Source: Isoetes taiwanensis (taxonomy: Eukaryota > Streptophyta > Lycopodiopsida > Isoetales > Isoetaceae). From it: a stretch of DNA of 64,000 nucleotides. A program made the translations under genes and the position numbers. The notes below the pieces were generated by a model that saw nothing but the letters and a program-made list of their open reading frames with translations, searched no databases and had not been told where the DNA came from. The stretch is from contig JAJEKV010000064.1 of the NCBI GenBank assembly GCA_021234155.1, forward strand, positions 5,146,001 through 5,210,000, in the 5' to 3' direction. Shown here piece by piece: positions 1 through 10,730 of this stretch; position 1 is the first letter of the stretch, and every line of letters starts with the position of its first letter.

Positions 1-852
1 CAAACTTTTTGACGAGAGGCTGTGTTCTTCACTGCCTTCTTCTTTTCTACCATCATTCAGACTTCACCTACATTCAAACCATTTTACCTGCATTTAGCCC
101 GTTTCTACATCGCACCTTACATTCACGTTTCAAGGAACAACCCAGAATTTAAGCCACACAATGGCATTGCTTCCACCCCGTAATTTAAGCCCACACGGTG
201 TTTCTTGTATATGAAAAAACTGATGCTTTTTCATTGTCTTTCTAATTATCTACCTTAGCTACAAAACTCCCCTATGCTTGGCAAGGCCATCTTTGTCAAT
301 GAACAATTTATTACTTGGAACAACAAGTTACCAGGTAGATGCCTAAAACATTCATGAGTGTTATAGGAAACTTCATGACACCCAAAGAATCATCTTCATG
401 GGTGTATGTTGTAGCATCAATTTCATTGGTAGTGGAGCCTTCAATATAAATGCCCCATTTTCAATCTAAGTTAAATTGTCCACATGAATTGCTATAGACA
501 TAGCACCCTTTTATTTGAGTTGAATCAATTACATGCCTAGCTTTATAGACATTTGATTTCTAGGATACATTTGAAAGTGAAATTGATTAGGGAGCATAGA
601 AGAGTTCTACATTACATGGCTATGCAACTGCAACATCTCCAATTCTTTCTTATTAGATAATGTATGGGATAAAATATTAGCTGATGATAAGAAAGAGATA
701 ATTTGGCAAACTTGTCTATAGTGTTTTTGTTATGCATAGACGAGTGTTTGTGCCTAATTGGGTCAGCTTATCCACTAGAGTTTTATTCATGTTTATGCAT
801 TGTGTATTGTGCCTCCGTCTCTGTTAAAAAATAAATTTCAATTACGCCATTG

Positions 853-896
<44 letters not shown>

Positions 897-1089
897 TACT
901 TGTTGTTTACTCTACATACATAATGATTTGGATACATGAGACATACCTGAAACTTAAAGGATAGTGAGGAAAGTATATGGTGGTTACATGAGCAGAACTA
1001 GAAAAATATTTAATATATTTTAGACCCTATGTCTTGACACGTTTGCTGATTATTAACTTAAACAATATCTACGGATAATCACATGTTTA
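1..1089. other. AT-rich spacer, no gene seen
   Basis: No reading frame with recognisable protein features on either strand. The stretch holds a trinucleotide microsatellite and ends in the tetranucleotide tail of a LINE fragment. Confidence 0.6.
858..894. repeat. (ATT)n microsatellite
   Basis: About twelve uninterrupted ATT/TTA triplets directly visible after a T run. Confidence 0.95.
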
Positions 1090-1605
1090 GGAAGGAAGGA
1101 AGGAAGGAAGGAAGGTTTTTTTATCGTCCGCAGAGGCCAATCGGCCTATGGGACCCAAATTACACGGGCGCAACAAGCCCGTTGCTACCTGGATTAAAAA
1201 ACCCCCCTTAGGAGGGAAAAACCGTCGCAGCAACAAGCCTGCTGGCAGCTGTACAAATATACATATACATATGAATTCCCGGAACCTCAGGTAGGCGCCC
1301 GGGGGCAGAGGTGAGTCCGCAGATCCAAAACCTCCTGGAGGTAGGAGCCAAGGGATCGAACTGACGGCGTACTGAGTAGCTCGTGCAGGGGCAGACCAGG
1401 TCGCACCAAGAGAATGTAGCGAGCCCGAATCTGACCATAGGCTGGACAGCTCTGGAAGGCATGGCTTTCATCCTCAACAACCCCCAGTGGGCAACACTGA
1501 CAAAGCCTGTCCTGGCGCGGCTCTCCAACCCACCGACCCGTCTCAAGCCGAAGATGGTGGGCCCCTGTTCGAATGGACGCGATGATCCTGCGCTTCTTCT
1601 TAGGG
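1090..1605 (-). mobile_element. 5'-truncated LINE 3' end with tetranucleotide tail
   Basis: Read on the minus strand, this encodes the cysteine/histidine motif found near the end of plant LINE ORF2 proteins: RLCQCCPLGVVEDESHAFQS followed by CPAYGQIRARYILLVRP, that is C-x2-C...H-x4-C. Its 3' end reads CCGATTGGCCTCTGCGGACG ATAAAAAA and then runs into a (CCTT)n tail at 1090-1115. The copy at 46,639-47,109 matches it through the zinc-finger motif, the CAGCAGGCTTGTTGCTGC segment and the GACGATAAAAAA end. The tail is a short tandem repeat rather than poly-A. I could not find a target duplication for this copy. Overlapping frames on both strands are shadows of it. Confidence 0.75.
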
Positions 1606-1612
1606 CATACAT

Positions 1613-2414
1613 AACAAACCCTAACAGATCTACGCAGCTGGAGACCGGAATGGCGCTCGAACTTCCCAGATGGGCATTTCGGATTCCATGGCTCTATAAA
1701 AAGGTATTTAGCTCTGCAAGTTTGCTTTGGAACATACTTCCAGATAGTCTTAGCTGTTGGATTGATGGCGTAGCTACCTGCGTCTTGCTTATGGGAAGGA
1801 AAAAAGGTGGTTTCAACAAGGGAACCATCTTAAAAATGGAGGAGGAGAAGAGACAGGCCGTCAAAAGGAAAATCCTTTATGATTTTCACATCCCTGCCAA
1901 AGCTTCGGTGGTGGCTGACCGCTCCAATTTAAGAGCCAACGGGAATGATGAATATGCCTTAGAGAGAGAGAGGTAGTAGCGAAAATTTCTAATCCAGCCA
2001 GAGAGTGCATTGTGAGTCAGGCCATTGAAAATACTGTAGAACAAGCTGCTGCAACAGTTGATCCTGTTGAAGATCAAAATGCTATGAGGAAATCCAGCAG
2101 ACTGTGCAGACATATACAAAACGAGGCCCTGATCAGGTCTGATTTAGAACAGTAGCTTCAGATTTTGTAAAACCTGGTCATTTATTTGCTGCATATTTCA
2201 TTACATCAGCAGAAATGTTAATTTAAGTATAAAAATGCAGACATTAAGATTGGGTTGGTTAATTTTAACATAAATTTGATTAGATAACATAGATGTAGAT
2301 CGGATCTGTCAGAATTCGTATAGATCTGAATGATTTGATCTAACTGATTTGATTTGTTTTTTTTTTTTAAGAACAAACCAAAAGTTCATTAATCAACAAG
2401 AATATGTAAAAAAT
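1613..2414. other. Unassigned stretch with a short open frame
   Basis: A + strand frame is open from about 1,640 to 1,976. A second, in a neighbouring frame, runs from about 1,977 to 2,152 and ends ...RSSRLCRHIQNEALIRSDLEQ-like with a stop. The composition looks coding-like, but I recognise no domain. It could be the tail of a mobile-element gene. From 2,160 to 2,414 I see only AT-rich DNA and a T run at 2,357-2,369. Confidence 0.3.
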
Positions 2415-2431
2415 GAATATCTCTCATCTAG
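2415..2431 (+). repeat. Target-site duplication, left copy (LINE)
   Basis: GAATATCTCTCATCTAG occurs here and again, identically, at 9,246-9,262 right after the poly-A tail. A 17-bp perfect direct repeat around a poly-A element is the mark of target-primed reverse transcription and fixes the element's limits. Confidence 0.95.
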
Positions 2432-2450
2432 GCTAGGAAGGGGGAAATGA

Positions 2451-2894
2451 ATGTTAGACGCTCGAAGGGCGCCACCGACGGAACTGTGGGAGGATTCTCC
2501 AGACCCAATGGATGAGGCCTTGCTCGAGGCTGTTCTCCAGGGTCTGGAAATCACTCAAGTCCCTGAAGATTTCCAAGACTCTGTCAATTTAGTGGAGAAT
2601 TTAATCAGGGTTACCAGAGTTTCTAGATCTAGAATTGGTTTCTGTAGGATAGGATTCAACACCTTCTTTCTTTGCATCTTGTGTTTTGATAGGCCAGGTT
2701 CCCTGAGAGTTGCTGCTCACAATTCGCAACCCTTTCTGGGGAGTAGATTTGAGAGAAATCTGTTTACCATGAACGTTCCCACAGAATTTGGAATCGAACC
2801 AGTCTACCACTGGGCAACCTTCTTTGATCTGCAGCCAGCCCAATTTATTGGTGATATCGAAGTGGTAGTTTGGAGGTTTTCAGTTGCAAATTAG
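2451..2894 (+). CDS. Upstream small ORF in the LINE 5' region
   Basis: A 147-codon frame begins with ATG 20 bp after the element's first base. It starts MLDARRAPPTELWEDSPDPM, and the first 55 residues are acidic and coding-like. The second half (residues 60-147) is rich in aromatic residues. It lies about 270 bp before ORF1 and in a different frame. I recognise no domain. It may be an ORF0-like leader product or may only act on translation of ORF1. Comparison with other copies would show whether the frame is kept. Confidence 0.45.
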   Translation: MLDARRAPPTELWEDSPDPMDEALLEAVLQGLEITQVPEDFQDSVNLVENLIRVTRVSRSRIGFCRIGFNTFFLCILCFDRPGSLRVAAHNSQPFLGSRFERNLFTMNVPTEFGIEPVYHWATFFDLQPAQFIGDIEVVVWRFSVAN

Positions 2895-3160
2895 CTTTCT
2901 TTTGCATTCTTGGGACTCTGTGCCAGCTCTGGGCACCCTTATCAGGCTTCTTTAGAGTTTTTTAGAGTTTTTAGACTGTTTCTTGGCAGAGGCGTACGGG
3001 TTATTTTCTCTAGATTTCCCTCTGTTCCTCGGGAAGGGTGTTTCAGTTAAGTTTCCGGGGCAAAAGGGGGAAGTTCTTGAACTGCCCTCTCTTTCTCTCT
3101 GCTCTAGTCTCTCCGGCTCCCTTAAGCGTCTTCCCCTTTTCGATAGTTGCCTCTCAAGCG

Positions 3161-5092
3161 ATGACGAAGGCCAAGAACAGTGGGGCTGGATCCTCCAGGG
3201 TGAAGGATAACATAGAAGATGAAGAATGGACCCAAATTTTCTGGCTCGACGACAGAAGGGACCAAGGATGGAAACTGCTCAAAGAGATTCATGTTGGACT
3301 TGAAATAATCAAAGACCAGCAGAGTGCAGCGGCAGTGTGCATGGGGGTTCAAGAAGAGGTGGCTATCACAGCATGCATAGAAAAAATGGTCTTGTTGGAC
3401 AGAGATTACCGAGAAGGAAGGGCCAATGACAGAGACTGGATTTGGAATATGTGGGGGTTTGCACAAGAAATGGATACTGCTCTGTACAAGCTCATAACGG
3501 TAAAACAGGGGCATACTGAAACTGACTGCTGTAGCTTAAAAAATAGTATTTTCAGAGCATCCATGGACGAAATGCTAGCCAAGGTTAAGGATCTCATTAT
3601 CCGATGGGACGAATTGAAGGGCGCCACCAAGGCAAGCATCCGGCTGATCAGAAGATGGGAAGGGGCGGAAGATCACGTCATTGAAAGGCACCGAAGGGAT
3701 TTCAGAGCAACCTTAAAGAAAGAAGAAATTCCGAAAGTGATGGCGACCTCCCTGGAAGTTTACCAAACAAAACTCAAGAAAAAGGCTATAAAATGCAGTA
3801 TCAGAGATAGTAACGGCTTCTTCAATCCGATGGAGGTCAATACCTGTGATTGTGAGAATTGCCAGGAGATCAAGCTTTTGGAGCTTAATGAAGTAAAGAC
3901 AAAATCAAAGGATAACAAGATAAGCAATTCAGTTCCGGTCATTGGTAAAGGAGACAAAGCCAAAGGTTTGAACTCTCCTTTATCTTATAAAAATGTGCTT
4001 TTGAAAGATGTCTCTCTGGATTCTTCTAAGCTCTCTGGTTCTAATAATAAGTATAACAGTGACTTTGTCGATCTTTTTGAAGTCCAGGATCTCTCGGCTA
4101 TTGACAATTTTTCCAGGAAAGCTATTTTGCTCCATTTTCCTATCAAATGCCCATCTCAGAATGATGTTAAGCTCTGGATAACCAAGAATCAGCATATTCC
4201 AATTCTTTCTATTCTGAAGCTGGACAACAAGACTTTCCAGGTTGTGTGCAGAGATGAAATTAGTGTCCATTCTATTCTTAGAAGGAAACTTGATTTCATC
4301 TCCAACTCCCCATTTTACATTATGAGATGGACTGCCGACTTTATTCCCGGGAAGGAGGACTGTATCTGCACCTCCACCTGGATTACCTTCTCTAACCTCC
4401 CCCCGGCGTTCTGGACCCGTTCTCATTTGACTACCATCTCTGGCTGCTTAGGTGAGGTCCTCGAGGTTAGCCTACCTCAAACCAACTATCCTTCCGTTTG
4501 TATATCCAAGCCTATTTCTTCGGAATGGCACAGGAATCTCAAAACTAGGATCAGTGCTGAGGGGTTTATGGATCTCAAGATTTCCTACTCCAAAACTCCT
4601 GTCCTGACTCCCAGTCTCAAAAATAAGGGCCCTGTGCATCAGGAGGAGATCAGACGAGTTTGGGTCCCCAAAGGGAAAAAGGAGGAAAAGGATCTCAATT
4701 GGAATAACTCTCATAGTCAGGATATGAACAGTAACAGAAATGGGAATATGAATTTGATTCGGAATATGGAATCCAATGGGCATGAACCCCAAATAAAATT
4801 CAATATTAATGAGGATATGGTGGTCACCCTGGAGAATATTAACATCTCTGTCAGAATTGACACAGGTGACATCTTCCTTTCTAGGCCTAAACCTCCTGAC
4901 CTCCCTCAATGGGAGAATACTAAATTTGATCAGATAATTGAAGAGATCATTGATAAGGAAGAGGAAGGTTGGAAGATGATTGAAAGAAAAAAAGGAAGAG
5001 GTAAGAAAAAATGGTACCAGGGTCCCAGCAGAGCCAGCCCGAGAAAATCCACCATCCAAGCTGGACAGGTGGTAGGAAAGTATAGGTGCTGA
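3161..5092 (+). CDS. LINE ORF1, RRM-like (DUF4283-type) nucleic-acid-binding protein
   Basis: The 643-residue frame is placed at the first ATG (MTKAKNSGAG...); the open frame reaches further upstream to 3,038 but has no ATG there. Residues 1-200 are charged and probably helical. Around residues 310-450 is a block typical of plant LINE ORF1 proteins (KAILLHFPIKCPSQNDVKLW, then DFISNSPFYIMRW and WITFSNLPPAFWTRSHL), resembling the DUF4283/RRM-like fold that binds element RNA. The C-terminus is very basic and Asn-rich. No CCHC knuckle is visible; a CDCENC cluster near residue 227 is too short to count. The stop overlaps the ORF2 start in TGATG. The frame is intact. Confidence 0.85.
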   Translation: MTKAKNSGAGSSRVKDNIEDEEWTQIFWLDDRRDQGWKLLKEIHVGLEIIKDQQSAAAVCMGVQEEVAITACIEKMVLLDRDYREGRANDRDWIWNMWGFAQEMDTALYKLITVKQGHTETDCCSLKNSIFRASMDEMLAKVKDLIIRWDELKGATKASIRLIRRWEGAEDHVIERHRRDFRATLKKEEIPKVMATSLEVYQTKLKKKAIKCSIRDSNGFFNPMEVNTCDCENCQEIKLLELNEVKTKSKDNKISNSVPVIGKGDKAKGLNSPLSYKNVLLKDVSLDSSKLSGSNNKYNSDFVDLFEVQDLSAIDNFSRKAILLHFPIKCPSQNDVKLWITKNQHIPILSILKLDNKTFQVVCRDEISVHSILRRKLDFISNSPFYIMRWTADFIPGKEDCICTSTWITFSNLPPAFWTRSHLTTISGCLGEVLEVSLPQTNYPSVCISKPISSEWHRNLKTRISAEGFMDLKISYSKTPVLTPSLKNKGPVHQEEIRRVWVPKGKKEEKDLNWNNSHSQDMNSNRNGNMNLIRNMESNGHEPQIKFNINEDMVVTLENINISVRIDTGDIFLSRPKPPDLPQWENTKFDQIIEEIIDKEEEGWKMIERKKGRGKKKWYQGPSRASPRKSTIQAGQVVGKYRC

Positions 5093-5096
5093 TGGA
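5088..5096 (+). promoter_or_regulatory. Stop-start overlap TGATG between ORF1 and ORF2
   Basis: ORF1 ends with TGA at 5,090-5,092 and the first ATG of the ORF2 frame is 5,092-5,094. The A is shared. Overlaps of this type support termination-reinitiation in some non-LTR elements, so this probably explains how ORF2 is made. The geometry is seen; the mechanism is inferred. Confidence 0.7.
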
Positions 5097-8000
5097 TAAA
5101 AGCATAAAATGTGTGACCTGGAACCTCCAGGGAATTAATAACAGCATTAAAAGAGACAGGCTGAAGGCTTGCATTTCCACTCTCAACCCTGATATTCTAT
5201 TTATTCAAGAGCATAAAATTCATGATGAAAATCATAAAACTATTATTGGTAAAACTCTTCCTCCAGGGTATGACCTCTGGTCTATTCCTGCTAATGATTC
5301 CTCTGCAGGCATTGCTGTGATTTGGAAGAATAGCCTCAATATTTCGGACACTTATATGGTGAATGGTAGAAATGGTAGATGGCAAATCATGCTATGTAAC
5401 TTATTAAACATTAGAATAGCTTTAGTTAACATTTATGCCTTTAATAATCCAGGTGACAGGGTGGGTATCTGGAACCTGGTTAAAAATAGTCTTGACAATA
5501 TGGAATTCGATGAATGTATCCTGGGTGGTGATTTAAATATGGTAACTAACAATTTTATGAAGAATAAGAATTTCAGGCCCCTGGGAGCTCAAGAAAATAA
5601 TGCGTGGAGGAATCTTATCAGCAGCCATAACTTGTTGTTGGCAAGAACTAAGCCCAACTCCTACAGTTGGACTGATAAGAGGAATGATCCTACACTCTGC
5701 CTTCATGACAGGTTTTACCTATCTGAGAACCTTTGGAACTGCAGCAACAGGGTCAGTAATATGGAAGGATACACCCTATCTGACCACTTCCCTCAGCAAA
5801 TGATTATATCTGACAGGAATATCAACAATAGGAAGAGAAAAACTTACTTTAAGCTGAACTCTAGTCTCTTGGATCAGGAAGACTTTTTGGTCAGGTTACA
5901 GCAGGTTTTATCTAGATTTCCGAAACCCAATGGACCTTCAGGATGGATGTTTTGGTGGATCACTGTTTCCAAAGCTATTAAGAACTGGCTTAAGGAATGG
6001 GGAAAAGAGGTTCACAGGCAAAAAGTGGCAACTCTCCAAAATTTGAGGGATACCCTTCCTCAAGCTCATGAATCAATCAGGGATAATATCAGAGCTGAGA
6101 TCGAGAGAGAGGAAATCAAAATAGCTCAGGGCTGGAGGTTTAAGGCCAAGATTAGGGAAATCAAAGAGGATGAAAGAGGCAGCTCAAAGTTTTTCTTTGC
6201 CAAGGCAAAAGGTAGAATCAAGAGGAATCATATCTTCGATGTTAAGGTTGGGGATGAAACTATTACAGATGAGGAACAGATCAAAAAGGCGGCTTCAGAA
6301 CACTTCACAAACATCATGGGAACCAATCAGGACATTCATTTCAGCAGGATGGATGATTTCATAAATATTCAGCCCAAGGTTATGGCTGAAGATAATGATA
6401 ACCTGAACAGGCCTTTTACCAATGCTGAGATTCTTCTCACTGCCCGGGAGATGGACAAAGGCAAGACCCCTGGGCCAGATGGCCTACCAGTGGAATTCTT
6501 CCTTAAATCCTGGCCTATTTTGGGAGAGTGTATCACGAGTTTAGCCAATGAATTTAGGGACAAGAAGTGCTTGGATGCAAGGATCAACACCAGCCTCATC
6601 ACACTCATACCCAAGGTGGACATGCCAGCATCCTTTTCGGATTACAGACCAATTTCCCTCTCTAATGTGATCTACAAGTTGATCTCGGGCACCGTTGCTA
6701 GGAGGCTCAAGCCTATTCTGGACAGAATAATCAGTTCTTCTCAAGCTGCTTATCTTAAAGACATGTTTATTCTGGACAATGTTGTTACTGCCATTTTGGG
6801 ACTCAATTGGGCAAAGGATTCCAATCAGGACATTGCCTTAATCAAGCTGGATATCACTAAAGCTTTCGATACTGTAAGTTGGAGTTTTCTTTTTAAATGT
6901 TGCAATGCTTTGGGGTTTTCCAATGAGGTGATCCTTATCTTTAGAGCTATTCTTGCTAACTCTAGGTCTTCAGTCCTGATTAATGGGGAATGTAGCCCCT
7001 TTTTCCCTCTTAAGAGGGGGGTGAAACAAGGGTGCCCTCTAGCCCCCTTTCTTTTTCTTATAATCATGGAAGCCCTTCACTGCAAATTGGAAGAGGCCAA
7101 GAATTCTAACATGATCCAGGGGCTAAACCTCCCTACTAATGAAGAAGGAATGGATCAAATTTTGAATGGGCATTTTGCAGATGACACCTTCATTCTAGTC
7201 TCTATGGATAATCAATCGATCATCAACACTCAAGCAATTCTGGAGAGGTTTGACAATGTATCTGGATGCAAAATTAATCCCATTAAATCGAAGGTTATGA
7301 CCAGGGATCAGGTAAAAGGAGAACAAACTGCTGATCTCCTTGGCTGTAAGTATATTCTCCCAACCAATTCTTCCAAGATTTTAGGTATCCCTTATGCTCT
7401 TAAAGGTAGCCCCTCTGATATTTGGGCAGAGATTATCGAGAAGTTCCAGAAAAAGGTAGACAATCTAAACTCTAAATATATCTCCAAACAGGGCAGAGCG
7501 ATCATTGCTAATTCTGTCATTTCTTCTTCCCATATTTATCAATCCTCTGTCATTCTTGCCCCCAAGAAGGTTTCCAATAAGTTGCAAAGCATTATTGGAA
7601 GATTCATTTCCTGCGGCCAAAACAGGAGATGCTGGGTTCCGGTAGCCATGACGGAGTGCTGCAAAAAGAAGATAGATGGCGGCCTTGGAGTTATTAATAT
7701 TGAGAAACAGGGCCTAGCTCTGGCAGCCAAGTATCTGTTCAAAGCTGCTCATAATCTGATCAAGCACCATATTTCCATCATCATCAGGCATTACCTCAGG
7801 AAATGCTGGTCCTTTGGCTGGAGGCAGCTAAGAGTAATTCTTCCCCACTCGATTTATTTTCCTTTTACAGCTCCCAGTTCCACTCCTGGCCTTATCAAAA
7901 GGTGGATCAGAGCTTGGAATCTGGTTAGAGGGGTGTTTGATTGGAAGGAAGGTCTTTCCTTGGATCAGTCCATCTTTTGGAATCCAGCCATTCTTACTAA

Positions 8001-8750
8001 CAATCCTACTCTTTGTTTAGCTTGTCACTTCCCAGATCAGGCCAAGCTATGGGGATCCAAAGGTGTTATTCTGATCAGGGATATGTACAGGGAGGATGGG
8101 ATCATCCCTTTCAGGGAGTCTGCCTTGGCTACAGAAGGGGAGGCGTGCGAGAATCTCTACAATAACGTTTGCACTACCTTACTCCAAGGATCCTGGTCCA
8201 ATAGTGGGGACAACTGGAACCACCATGGAAAGATAGTGTTATCAGTCAAAATGGCTTACAGATTTCTCACTAGGGATCTCTCTATGTCTATCCATGATAA
8301 ATGGCAAATTGATGCAGATAGGTGTGCGAGAAATCTCAAATTCATGTGGTCTAGCCCGATTTACCCCAAAATTAAGTCCTTCAAGTGGCAATTGTGGCAC
8401 AAGGCCCTGGCGACAAACAGCAAGAGATACAGAATGCAAATGGCTGATTCGGATGTCTGCCCGAGGTGTCTGGGTCAAAAAGAAGACGAGGACCACCTTT
8501 TTAGGGAGTGTTTGTGGTCAGAATGGGTGCTGGAATTAGCATCCAATTTTCTAGGCTATAACATCACGACCACTAACTCTCTCGGATTTCTTTTTTTTTG
8601 CGAAATCCTAATGATTGGAGAGTCTATATTTTGCTATGGAGGATATGGAAAGGGCGTAACTCGCTCATTTTCAACCAGGAGATTATTCACCCAGAAGCGG
8701 TCATCAAGCAAATCATATATGACATTAACTGGATTTATGATGCCACTTAA
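5092..8750 (+). pseudogene. LINE ORF2: endonuclease, reverse transcriptase, zinc finger (one frameshift)
   Basis: Residues 1-235 form an APE-like endonuclease: WNLQGIN (Asn near 11), QEHK (Glu near 41), LGGDLNM near 143 and SDHFP near 230. The reverse transcriptase spans about residues 430-760, with KLDITKAFDTVSWSFL, RGVKQGCPLAPFLF and the catalytic HFADDTFIL near 694. A zf-RVT-type segment follows (FKWQLWHKALAT, CPRC...EDEDHLFREC, about 1,100-1,150). At the T9 run (8,591-8,599) the frame slips. The typical plant LINE continuation (NPNDWRVYILLWRIWKGRNS) lies in the neighbouring frame and ends at TAA 8,748-8,750, consistent with loss of one T. The original frame stays open to 9,192 only by chance. 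Without this break the protein would be near 1,220 residues. Confidence 0.88.
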
Positions 8751-9245
8751 TTTATACTTACAGCTCTTTGTTCGATTTCAGGAATTATCTATGTACTGGT
8801 GCGAAAGATCAAATGGAGAAGGACCGACCCTTTTACCAACATGGAATGGCTTAAGGTCTTCGGACCTCCAAATCTGTTCGGGCATGAAGAACCATGCTTA
8901 TGTAATTGCTGCTGCGACCAAAACTATGATGTCAGAAGAATCCTATTGTGCGATGCCAAGGATAATACAGGAAGATTCAATATGGCCAAGGCGGGATCCT
9001 GCCTATGCAGATATTGCGTTCTTACCATTATGGTCAAGGGGAGGGATCGGAAAATCAGCAATTTCCATCTCAGATCCCCATTCTAGCAAACTAAAGTATG
9101 CCCTCTTTGATAGTTTCAGTAACTCTCAGGGGAAAATCATATTCCAGGACTTAACTGTTTTTATCTTTAAAACTCTACTCCTTTTTATATGACATGGGTT
9201 ATACTTCCCTGTAAAAAGTAAAATTTTGTAACAAAAAAAAAAAAA
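8751..9245 (+). other. LINE 3' untranslated region and poly-A tail
   Basis: About 480 bp without a conserved domain, ending TTTTGTAAC and then an A run up to the target duplication. Open frames here are read-through of the shifted ORF2 frame or chance. Confidence 0.7.
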
Positions 9246-9262
9246 GAATATCTCTCATCTAG
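9246..9262 (+). repeat. Target-site duplication, right copy (LINE)
   Basis: Identical 17-bp match to 2,415-2,431, starting at the end of the poly-A run. Confidence 0.95.
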
Positions 9263-9469
9263 TTGTGTAAGCACAAGAGGATGTCGATGGAACACGAGCC
9301 TGCGGCACAATGTATTTACTCCATACTAGATAAGTAAAAGCAGATATGGCTCTGCTTCTAACCGCATTGGACTTGTAACGTAGTCAAATCAGATGTGACT
9401 ACTGGAATCTCAGCAGAGTTTGAAGATGTATCCTGGGCCCGCGGCAAGACAGTATTGTCTTCAGCGGCT

Positions 9470-10638
9470 GGGTTAAATTTGAACGTTGCAGTACCATTCT
9501 GGAGCCCTCCAGCCATGCAGAGAATGGCAATATAGAAAATTGCCATGCAAAAGAATGGCAATATAGAAAATTGCCATTCAAACCGAAATGCAGAACATAA
9601 TATAGCCATTCAACAGAATGGCTATCATTTTTAAAAATTTCTAATTTTATGTATGCATATAATATTTTATTTTAATTATTTTATATCTCGAATTTTTTCC
9701 TTGCCTCAGTGCTAATTATAAGGGTTAAATTTGCCAATATTATAAGGGTTTAGAGTTTTATGCTCTAAACTTAAAAGTGTTTGTGTTCTAAGCATGGATT
9801 CTCATACAGGTATGTGCTTGCATTTGATACCTCAACAGTCGAGGAGACTATATCTTCATGTTCAAAATTTGATCAAGAGTTCGTGGCTAAAGTTATATCA
9901 TGTTTAAGGCAAAGGGTTCAAGAACGAACAGGTGGTGTATTGGAAAGCACAAAACTCTTCTCAACGAATGATTATGCTATTGGTAGTGTGGAGATAGAGC
10001 AACAAACTGAAAAGGGCAACTACTTTGTGCAAGAACTTTGGAGAAGGGAGGTATGGATTTGTTGATATTGAAAAATGCAAAGGACAGGCATTTGCATTTG
10101 TTGTGAGATTAAATGTGCAGCATGGTCGTAAAAACATGAGAGCATTATGGGATGTTTGCAGAGAGCAACAATTTAACTTTGATGCTTATGATGAAGTAAT
10201 GAAACTGTGGCAGGCCACTCTTGTTCTTCCAGCAAGTTCTGTAGAGTGTGAGTGTGGTTTCCGAAGACAGAATTTGATAAAAGATGAAGATAGGGAACGT
10301 TTATTGCTGACTACACTTGAGACCTTGTTGTTTTTGTCATTATCGGCACCTAGTTATGTAGATGCTGATTATGAATTGATTTTTTCTAATTGGATGGACC
10401 AAAAGCAACGTTGTGCTTTGCCATTGTAACTTTTTAATATGAATATATGGAATCATTGAGTATTACATTCATGGTTTGATTATTATCTGTTTAATTTGTT
10501 AATTTATTGAATTGAAAGGTAGCCAAAAAATTTACTATGCAGCAGAATGGCAACGTTAAAAACTGCCATTCAAACCGAAAGGCAAGTTTTGGAACCGCCC
10601 TTCAAAAGAATGGAAGGGCTGCCATGCAAATTTAACCC
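9470..10638 (+). mobile_element. Small hAT-like DNA transposon remnant, 1.17 kb
   Basis: The ends read GGGTTAAATTTG (9,470-9,481) and its reverse complement (10,627-10,638), a 12-bp terminal inverted repeat. Just inside both ends are repeated short motifs built from GAATGGCAA / TTGCCATTC, including two nearly identical units at 9,521-9,575. Such subterminal repeats are usual in hAT elements. The interior holds the C-terminal part of a transposase. I see no convincing 8-bp target duplication (left flank CAGCGGCT, right flank TTGGAGTC), so the outer limits are less sure than the repeats suggest. Confidence 0.65.
9781..10429 (+). pseudogene. hAT transposase C-terminal part (dimerisation domain)
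   Basis: The 3' part encodes KLWQATLVLPASSVECECGF followed by RRQNLIKDEDRERLLLTTLE, the hAT C-terminal dimerisation signature (a P-x-S-S-x-E-x-x-x-G-F-like block). The first part (9,781-10,065, from about ...TSTVEETISSCSKFDQEFVA) joins the second (10,025-10,429) only through a one-step frame change near 10,040-10,065. The N-terminal BED finger and most of the catalytic core are missing. It lies inside the inverted repeats of the 1.17-kb element, so it is the remains of that element's own gene. Confidence 0.65.
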
Positions 10639-10730
10639 TTGGAGTCAGCCGAATCAACCCATTGAAGTGGAGCAAAGCGACCATATGTAACAGGAGGAGT
10701 AGAATCACGTGGAGCAAATGCTGAAGAGGG

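Larger units (their letters stand above)
2432..9245 (+). mobile_element. Near-complete plant LINE (L1-like), 6.8 kb
   Basis: The element has a 5' region, ORF1 with an RRM-like/DUF4283-like domain, ORF2 with an APE-type endonuclease, a reverse transcriptase and a C-terminal zinc finger, a 3' region of about 500 bp and a poly-A tail at 9,232-9,245. A perfect 17-bp duplication flanks it, so the 5' end is probably complete. A perfect duplication and one visible coding break in 6.8 kb suggest a young insertion. It is a different family from the LINE tails at 1,090 and 46,639, which end in short tandem repeats. RNase H was not recognised. Confidence 0.93.

Noticed and set aside
1383-1976. 197-codon + strand protein
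   Set aside because: Its first half is the antisense of the LINE zinc-finger region; the second half has no recognisable domain.
3122-5186. Several minus-strand frames across LINE ORF1
   Set aside because: Shadows of ORF1 on the opposite strand.
8751-9192. Extension of LINE ORF2 to 9,192
   Set aside because: The conserved C-terminus continues in the neighbouring frame and stops at 8,750; the longer frame has no LINE-like text.
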